The translations under genes were made by a program, and so were the position numbers. Source: Chloroflexi bacterium RBG_16_72_14 (GTDB taxonomy: Bacteria; Chloroflexota; Limnocylindria; Limnocylindrales; CSP1-4). From it: a stretch of 10,102 bases of DNA. Where the stretch lies: NCBI GenBank assembly GCA_001797035.1, contig MGOE01000102.1, forward strand, positions 21,378 through 31,479, given 5' to 3'. Positions 6,705 to 10,102 of the stretch are shown here, in pieces. Below the pieces are notes generated by a model. The model made no database searches. It had not been told where the DNA came from and worked only from the letters and a program-made list of their open reading frames with translations. Positions within the stretch are counted from its first letter, which is position 1. Each line of letters starts with the position of its first letter.

Positions 6705-7450
6705 CCGGCGACCTCGGCCATCAGCTCCTCGGGGATGTCCACGTTGGCGGTCACCCGCTGCACGTCGTCGAGATCCTCGAGCAGCTCGACCAGCCGGAGG
6801 GCCTTGCGCACGTGGTCCGCGTCGAGGCTCACGGTCTGCCTGGCGATCATCGCGGACTCGGCGCCCTCCACCGCGACCCCGGCCCCCTCGAGCGCCTTGC
6901 GCACGGCCTCGAGGTCCCCGGGATCGGTGTAGATCTCGATCGGGTCCGCGTCGGTGTCCACGTCCACGGCGCCGGCATCGATCGCCGCCAGCGCCACCTC
7001 GTCCGCGTCCACCCCATCGCGCGGGACAGTGATCAGGCCCCGGGGCTCGAACTGCCACGCGACGGCGCCGCTGCCGGCCAGCTGGCCTCCCGTCTTGGCG
7101 AAGATCGAGCGGACCTCGGCGGCCGTCCGGTTCCGGTTGTCGGTCGCCGCCTCGACGAGGACCGCGACGCCACCCGGACCGTAGCCCTCGTACACGATCT
7201 CCTCGTACTGCTCCGCGTCGCCGCCACCGGTCGCCTTCTCGATCGCGCGCTTGATGTTCTCGGCGGGCATGTTGATCGAGCGTGCCTTGTCGATCGCGAG
7301 CCGCAGCCGGTAGTTGGCGTCCGGGTCACTGCCGCCGGCGCGCGCGGCGACCGCCACCTCGCGCGCCACCTTGGTGAACATGGCGCTGCGCCTGGAGTCG
7401 TTGACGCCCTTCTGGCGCTTGATCGTGGACCACTTGGAATGTCCGGACAT
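6701..7450 (-). CDS. yebC: YebC/PmpR (TACO1) family protein
   Basis: The family signature MSGHSKWSTIKRQKG opens the protein, YEGYGPGG is at 87-94 and TDNRNRT at 103-109, over a 249-aa length typical of the family. Members were long annotated as transcriptional regulators (PmpR). Related proteins, including mitochondrial TACO1, act in translation, and YebC proteins have been reported to relieve ribosome stalling on proline-rich sequences. The role here, regulator or translation factor, cannot be told from sequence. The ATG at 7448-7450 is fixed by the conserved N-terminus. It has no Shine-Dalgarno site, but TATACT lies 8 nt upstream, suggesting leaderless expression. It heads yebC-ruvC-ruvA, a widespread bacterial order, and overlaps ruvC by 4 bases. 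The second half is rich in Asp and Val. Confidence 0.97.
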   Translation of the reverse strand: MSGHSKWSTIKRQKGVNDSRRSAMFTKVAREVAVAARAGGSDPDANYRLRLAIDKARSINMPAENIKRAIEKATGGGDAEQYEEIVYEGYGPGGVAVLVEAATDNRNRTAAEVRSIFAKTGGQLAGSGAVAWQFEPRGLITVPRDGVDADEVALAAIDAGAVDVDTDADPIEIYTDPGDLEAVRKALEGAGVAVEGAESAMIARQTVSLDADHVRKALRLVELLEDLDDVQRVTANVDIPEELMAEVAG

Positions 7451-7458
7451 CGGCCGGG

Positions 7459-7464
7459 AGTATA
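7459..7464 (-). promoter_or_regulatory. Candidate -10 box of the yebC-ruvC-ruvA operon
   Basis: On the minus strand TATACT matches the TATAAT consensus at 5 of 6 positions and stands out in an otherwise GC-dominated region. Eight bases separate it from the yebC ATG, so transcription would start at or next to the start codon. No Shine-Dalgarno motif is present. A weak -35 candidate, CCGACG (7481-7486), sits at a 16-nt spacing. Confidence 0.6.
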
Positions 7465-7469
7465 CCGAC

Positions 7470-7475
7470 TATCAT
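7470..7475 (+). promoter_or_regulatory. Candidate -10 box for the EF-G-like gene
   Basis: TATCAT on the plus strand matches TATAAT at 5 of 6 positions, 6 bases from the opposing yebC box. A start near 7482 would give a 5' leader of about 150 nt for the EF-G-like gene. No -35 hexamer is evident 16-18 nt upstream, so this is tentative. Confidence 0.3.
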
Positions 7476-7576
7476 CGAGGCGTCGGGGTTCACCGTCCGG
7501 CGCGCGAGCGCTTTCATCGTCCCGTCGTCCCGGACCCCGCGCATCGCAAGAGCTGCGCATCCCTGCGCCCACCGTC

Positions 7577-7603
7577 CCGTCGCGGCCGGGCACCGGCCGA
7601 CGG
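7577..7603 (+). promoter_or_regulatory. Strong hairpin in the leader of the EF-G-like gene
   Basis: CGGCCGG (7583-7589), loop GCA (7590-7592) and CCGGCCG (7593-7599) form a perfect 7-bp stem. It extends by CCGT (7577-7580) pairing with ACGG (7600-7603) across a 2-nt bulge, giving 11 pairs, nearly all G-C. It ends 11 nt before the GAGAGGA ribosome binding site at 7615-7621. No U-tract follows, so an intrinsic terminator is unlikely; a structural or regulatory leader element is possible. Confidence 0.4.
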
Positions 7604-7631
7604 TCGAACCAACCGAGAGGAACCGCGCGCG

Positions 7632-9710
7632 ATGACGTTGAAGAGCCACGACCTCGCCCACATCCGCAGCGTCGTGCTGGCCGGTCATGCCGGCGCCGGC
7701 AAGACGACGCTGGCGGAGCAGGTGCTGTTTCGAGCCGGCGCGATCCCGCGGCTGGGCAGGGTGGACGACGGAACGGCCCACCTCGACTACGAGCCCGAGG
7801 AGCAGAAGCGGCGCCAGTCGCTGAGCCTCGCGGTCGGCACGTTCGAGCACGGCGAGCACGAGATCACGGTCGTCGACACGCCCGGCTACCCGGACTTCGT
7901 GGCCGAGATGATCCAGGGGTTCCACGCTGCGGACGCCACCCTGTTCGTGATGGACGCCTCGGGCGGCATCGAGGCCGGGCTCGAGACGGCGGTCTCGGTG
8001 GGCCGCGCGACCAACACCGCCGCCTGCTTCGTGCTCAACAAGTGCGACCGCGAGAACGCCGACCCGGGCCGCGCGCTCGACGAGCTGCGCTCGACCTTCG
8101 GCAACAAGATCGCCCCCCTTCACCTCGCGATCGGTGCCGCCGACGCGTTCTCCGGGTACGTTGACCTCGTCCACCGCAAGGCGTACCGGTTCGATGGCGG
8201 CAAGGAGGTCGAGATCCCGATCCCCACGGAGCTGGCCGACGAGGTCGCCAGGCGCCGGGACCAGCTGCTCGAGGCCGCGGCCGAGGCGGACGACGCCGTG
8301 TTCGAGAAGTACCTGTCCGAGGAGGAGATCTCGGACGCCGAGCTCGACGCCTGCCTCCACAAGGGCGTCCGCGAGTCCGTGCTGGCGCCGGTGCTCGTGG
8401 CCTCGGCCGCCAAGGGGATCGGGCTCAACGCGCTGCTGGACGCGATCGTCCGCTACCTCCCCTCGCCCGAGGAGGAGGGCCCCTACGCCGCCACGGACAA
8501 GGCCGGCAAGGACGTCAACGTCGACGCGGCAGCGTCCGGCCCGCTCCTCGTCCGGGTGTTCAAGACCGCCGCGGATCCGTTCGTCGGCCGGCTGACGTAC
8601 CTGCGCGTGCTGTCGGGGACACTCAAGAGCCAGGCCGGCGTGTACAACGCCACCAAGGGCGAGGACGAGCGGATCGGCCAGCTGCTGTTCCTGCACGGCA
8701 AGGAGCAGGAGGCGACCGGCGAGCTCAAGGCCGGCGAGATCGGCGCGGTCGCAAAGCTCGGCGTGACCGAGACGGGCGACACGCTGGCGGCGCGCGACAA
8801 CCCGCTGGTCCTGCCCGGGATGACCTTCCCCGAGCCCACCCTCCAGGTGGCGATCGAGCCCCAGTCCAAGGGCGACCTGGACAAGATGGGCCCGGCGCTC
8901 CAGCGGATGCTCGAGGAGGAGCCGACCGCCCGGGTCGAACGCAGCGACACCGGCGAGCAGGTGCTGCGCGCGGTGGGCGAGGCCCACGTCGCGGTGATCA
9001 CCGAGCGGCTCAAGCGCAAGTTCGGCGCCGCCATCCTCACCCGCACGCCCACCGTGCCCTACCGGGAGACGATCCGGGGCAGGACCCAGGTCCACGGCCG
9101 GTACAAGAAGCAGACCGGCGGCCACGGGATGTTCGGCGACGTCTGGATCGAGCTCGAGCCCAACCCGGGCGCCGGCGTTGAGTTCGCCGAGAAGGTCGTC
9201 GGCGGTTCCGTGCCGCGTGGCTTCTTCGGCGGCGTGGAGAAGGGGATCCGCGAGGCGGCTGCCGAAGGCGTGTTCGCGGGCTATCCGCTGATCGACTTCA
9301 AGGCGACCCTCTACGACGGCTCGTTCCACGCCGTGGACTCGAACGAGCTGTCGTTCAAGATCGCGGCCTCGATGGCCCTCAAGGACGGCGTGCTGCAGGC
9401 CAAGCCGGCGCTCCTCGAGCCGATCATGGCGGTCGAGGTCCGGGTGCCCGAGCAGTACATGGGCGAGGTGAACCGCGACCTCAACGGCAGGCGCGGCCGC
9501 CTCCTCGGGCTCGACTCGGTCGGCGGCATGCAGGTCATCTCGGCGCAGGTGCCCCAGGCGGAGCTGTTCTCGTACGCGACGGAGCTTCGCTCGCTGACCG
9601 GCGGGCGCGGCACGTTCAGCGCCACGCTCGACCACTACGAGGACGTGCCGGCCCACCTGGCCGAGAAGATCGTCGAGGCACACAGGAAGGAGATGGCCGA
9701 GGGGCACTGA
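7632..9710 (+). CDS. EF-G-like translational GTPase (FusA2/EF-G2 type)
   Basis: The product is 692 aa with the full EF-G domain order. The G domain holds G1 GHAGAGKT (18-25), G3 DTPGY (82-86), G4 NKCD (136-139) and G5 SAAKG (258-262). Domain II spans about 303-395 (LLVRVFKTAADPFVGRLTYL), and domain III follows to about 475. Domain IV carries the GRYKKQTGGHGMFGDVW segment (489-505), and domain V starts near LLEPIMAVEV (594-603). It is not the main translocase: switch I reads QKRRQSLSL where EF-G has RGITI, and the catalytic His of DTPGH is Tyr86. These changes are, from memory, usual in the FusA2/EF-G2-like paralogue family of Actinobacteria and relatives, whose cellular role is unsettled. ATG at 7632 has GAGAGGA about 10 nt upstream. 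The frame is open back to 7314, but homology starts here. It is divergent from yebC and 27 bp before the next gene. Confidence 0.93.
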   Translation: MTLKSHDLAHIRSVVLAGHAGAGKTTLAEQVLFRAGAIPRLGRVDDGTAHLDYEPEEQKRRQSLSLAVGTFEHGEHEITVVDTPGYPDFVAEMIQGFHAADATLFVMDASGGIEAGLETAVSVGRATNTAACFVLNKCDRENADPGRALDELRSTFGNKIAPLHLAIGAADAFSGYVDLVHRKAYRFDGGKEVEIPIPTELADEVARRRDQLLEAAAEADDAVFEKYLSEEEISDAELDACLHKGVRESVLAPVLVASAAKGIGLNALLDAIVRYLPSPEEEGPYAATDKAGKDVNVDAAASGPLLVRVFKTAADPFVGRLTYLRVLSGTLKSQAGVYNATKGEDERIGQLLFLHGKEQEATGELKAGEIGAVAKLGVTETGDTLAARDNPLVLPGMTFPEPTLQVAIEPQSKGDLDKMGPALQRMLEEEPTARVERSDTGEQVLRAVGEAHVAVITERLKRKFGAAILTRTPTVPYRETIRGRTQVHGRYKKQTGGHGMFGDVWIELEPNPGAGVEFAEKVVGGSVPRGFFGGVEKGIREAAAEGVFAGYPLIDFKATLYDGSFHAVDSNELSFKIAASMALKDGVLQAKPALLEPIMAVEVRVPEQYMGEVNRDLNGRRGRLLGLDSVGGMQVISAQVPQAELFSYATELRSLTGGRGTFSATLDHYEDVPAHLAEKIVEAHRKEMAEGH

Positions 9711-9737
9711 CCCTCGACGGGATCCACTGGGGACAGC

Positions 9738-10102
9738 GTGGACGACCAGCCCCGGGCCTCGGGCGGCTCGCCGGCCGACGACCCGTGGACGGCCGGCGGC
9801 TCGCCGTCCGACGACCCCTGGCCGCAGCCGCCGCCCCCTCCGCCGCGGCTCCCGCCTGCGCCGCTCCCGCTCCGGCCGCCGCCGGGTGCCTGGGCGACCG
9901 TGGACGACGGCCGTCCGCCGACCGTCGGGACCTGGCTCTCGTCGGGCCCACCGGCACGGCGCGTCGAGCTCGTCGCCGGGCGCCGGGTGGTGGCGTGCCT
10001 CACGGCCGCCGCCGTGATCGGCGCGCTGCTCCTGATGCCCGGCATCGCGGTCGGCCTCGGCACGCTCCGATCGCTGCCGCTGAGCATCGCGGGAACGGAC
10101 GC
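9738..10102 (+). CDS. Proline-rich N-terminus of a membrane protein (truncated by window end)
   Basis: The frame opens with GTG at 9738-9740, 27 bp after the EF-G-like stop, with a weak GGGGA site 5 nt before it. No other start codon lies between the two genes in this frame. The visible 121 residues begin with a 9-residue tandem repeat, GGSPADDPW (9-17) and GGSPSDDPW (20-28). A run of six prolines (31-36) and further Pro/Leu/Arg sequence follow up to about 65. After Arg-Arg (82-83) comes one hydrophobic segment of about 25 residues (84-110, VVACLTAAAVIGALLL onward), a likely transmembrane helix or uncleaved anchor. The N-terminus is probably cytoplasmic and disordered. Layouts of this kind occur in membrane-anchored proteases, DUF4190-like proteins and anti-sigma-like proteins, but the catalytic part lies outside the window, so no function is assigned. 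Confidence 0.7.
   Translation, partial: MDDQPRASGGSPADDPWTAGGSPSDDPWPQPPPPPPRLPPAPLPLRPPPGAWATVDDGRPPTVGTWLSSGPPARRVELVAGRRVVACLTAAAVIGALLLMPGIAVGLGTLRSLPLSIAGTD
9762..9821 (+). repeat. Two-copy 33-bp tandem repeat inside the proline-rich gene
   Basis: The 27-bp units at 9762-9788 and 9795-9821 differ at two positions and are offset by 33 bp (11 codons). They encode GGSPADDPW and GGSPSDDPW. Because the period is a multiple of three, copy number could change without a frameshift. Only two copies are present here. Confidence 0.75.

Noticed and set aside
7326..9707. 793-codon open frame on the minus strand opposite the EF-G-like gene
   Set aside because: It mirrors a fully conserved GTPase. 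The antisense product has shadow composition (LGHLL, VEHEAGG, DRHLEG) and no family motif. Long antisense frames are expected when third positions are nearly all G or C.
9635..10087. Minus-strand frame opposite the proline-rich gene
   Set aside because: Its Gly/Ser/Arg-rich translation is the complement of Pro/Ala/Gly codons. The plus frame has a start, a tandem repeat and a credible membrane segment.

Overview
The window is about 72% G+C by eye, with strongly G/C-ending codons, frequent GTG starts and compact gene spacing. It encodes ordinary bacterial housekeeping proteins and has no plasmid, phage or transposon signature. The combination fits a high-G+C free-living bacterium, either a Chloroflexota lineage of the Limnocylindria/Ellin6529 type or an actinobacterium. 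That placement is an impression from composition, gene order and protein style, not a computed assignment.

Layout. Positions 1-179 (+) are the 3' end of an unrecognised gene. It converges on a small exported protein (240-731, -). From 848 to 7450 everything lies on the minus strand and is mostly DNA recombination and repair. In transcription order (right to left) the genes are yebC, ruvC, ruvA, a 412-bp stretch without a convincing gene, ruvB, tgt, a 54-aa Lys-rich small protein, recA and recX. At 7632-9710 (+) is an EF-G-like GTPase of the FusA2/EF-G2 type, divergent from yebC. It is followed at 9738 (+) by the start of a proline-rich membrane protein that runs off the window.

How the genes work together. 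RuvA and RuvB branch-migrate Holliday junctions and RuvC cuts them. RecA makes those junctions by strand exchange, and RecX modulates RecA. The window therefore holds most of a homologous recombination pathway in two adjacent codirectional blocks: yebC-ruvC-ruvA and ruvB-tgt-orf54-recA-recX. Tgt, which inserts a 7-deazaguanine base at tRNA position 34, is a common syntenic passenger next to ruvB. Two translation-associated genes, yebC and the EF-G-like gene, share a 181-bp divergent intergenic region.

Points that stand out: (1) Tgt has a Val-to-Gly change and loss of the FDEC motif in the base-binding pocket, resembling queuine-type enzymes, and queA is missing from its frequent place between ruvB and tgt. 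Together these suggest queuine salvage. (2) ruvA and ruvB are separated by 412 bp, and ruvB has its own candidate leaderless promoter. yebC has a similar promoter. (3) A strong hairpin lies just upstream of the EF-G-like ribosome binding site. (4) A short basic ORF with a very good ribosome binding site sits between tgt and recA. I saw no CRISPR array, tRNA, rRNA, insertion sequence or defence system, and no clearly undescribed multi-gene system.
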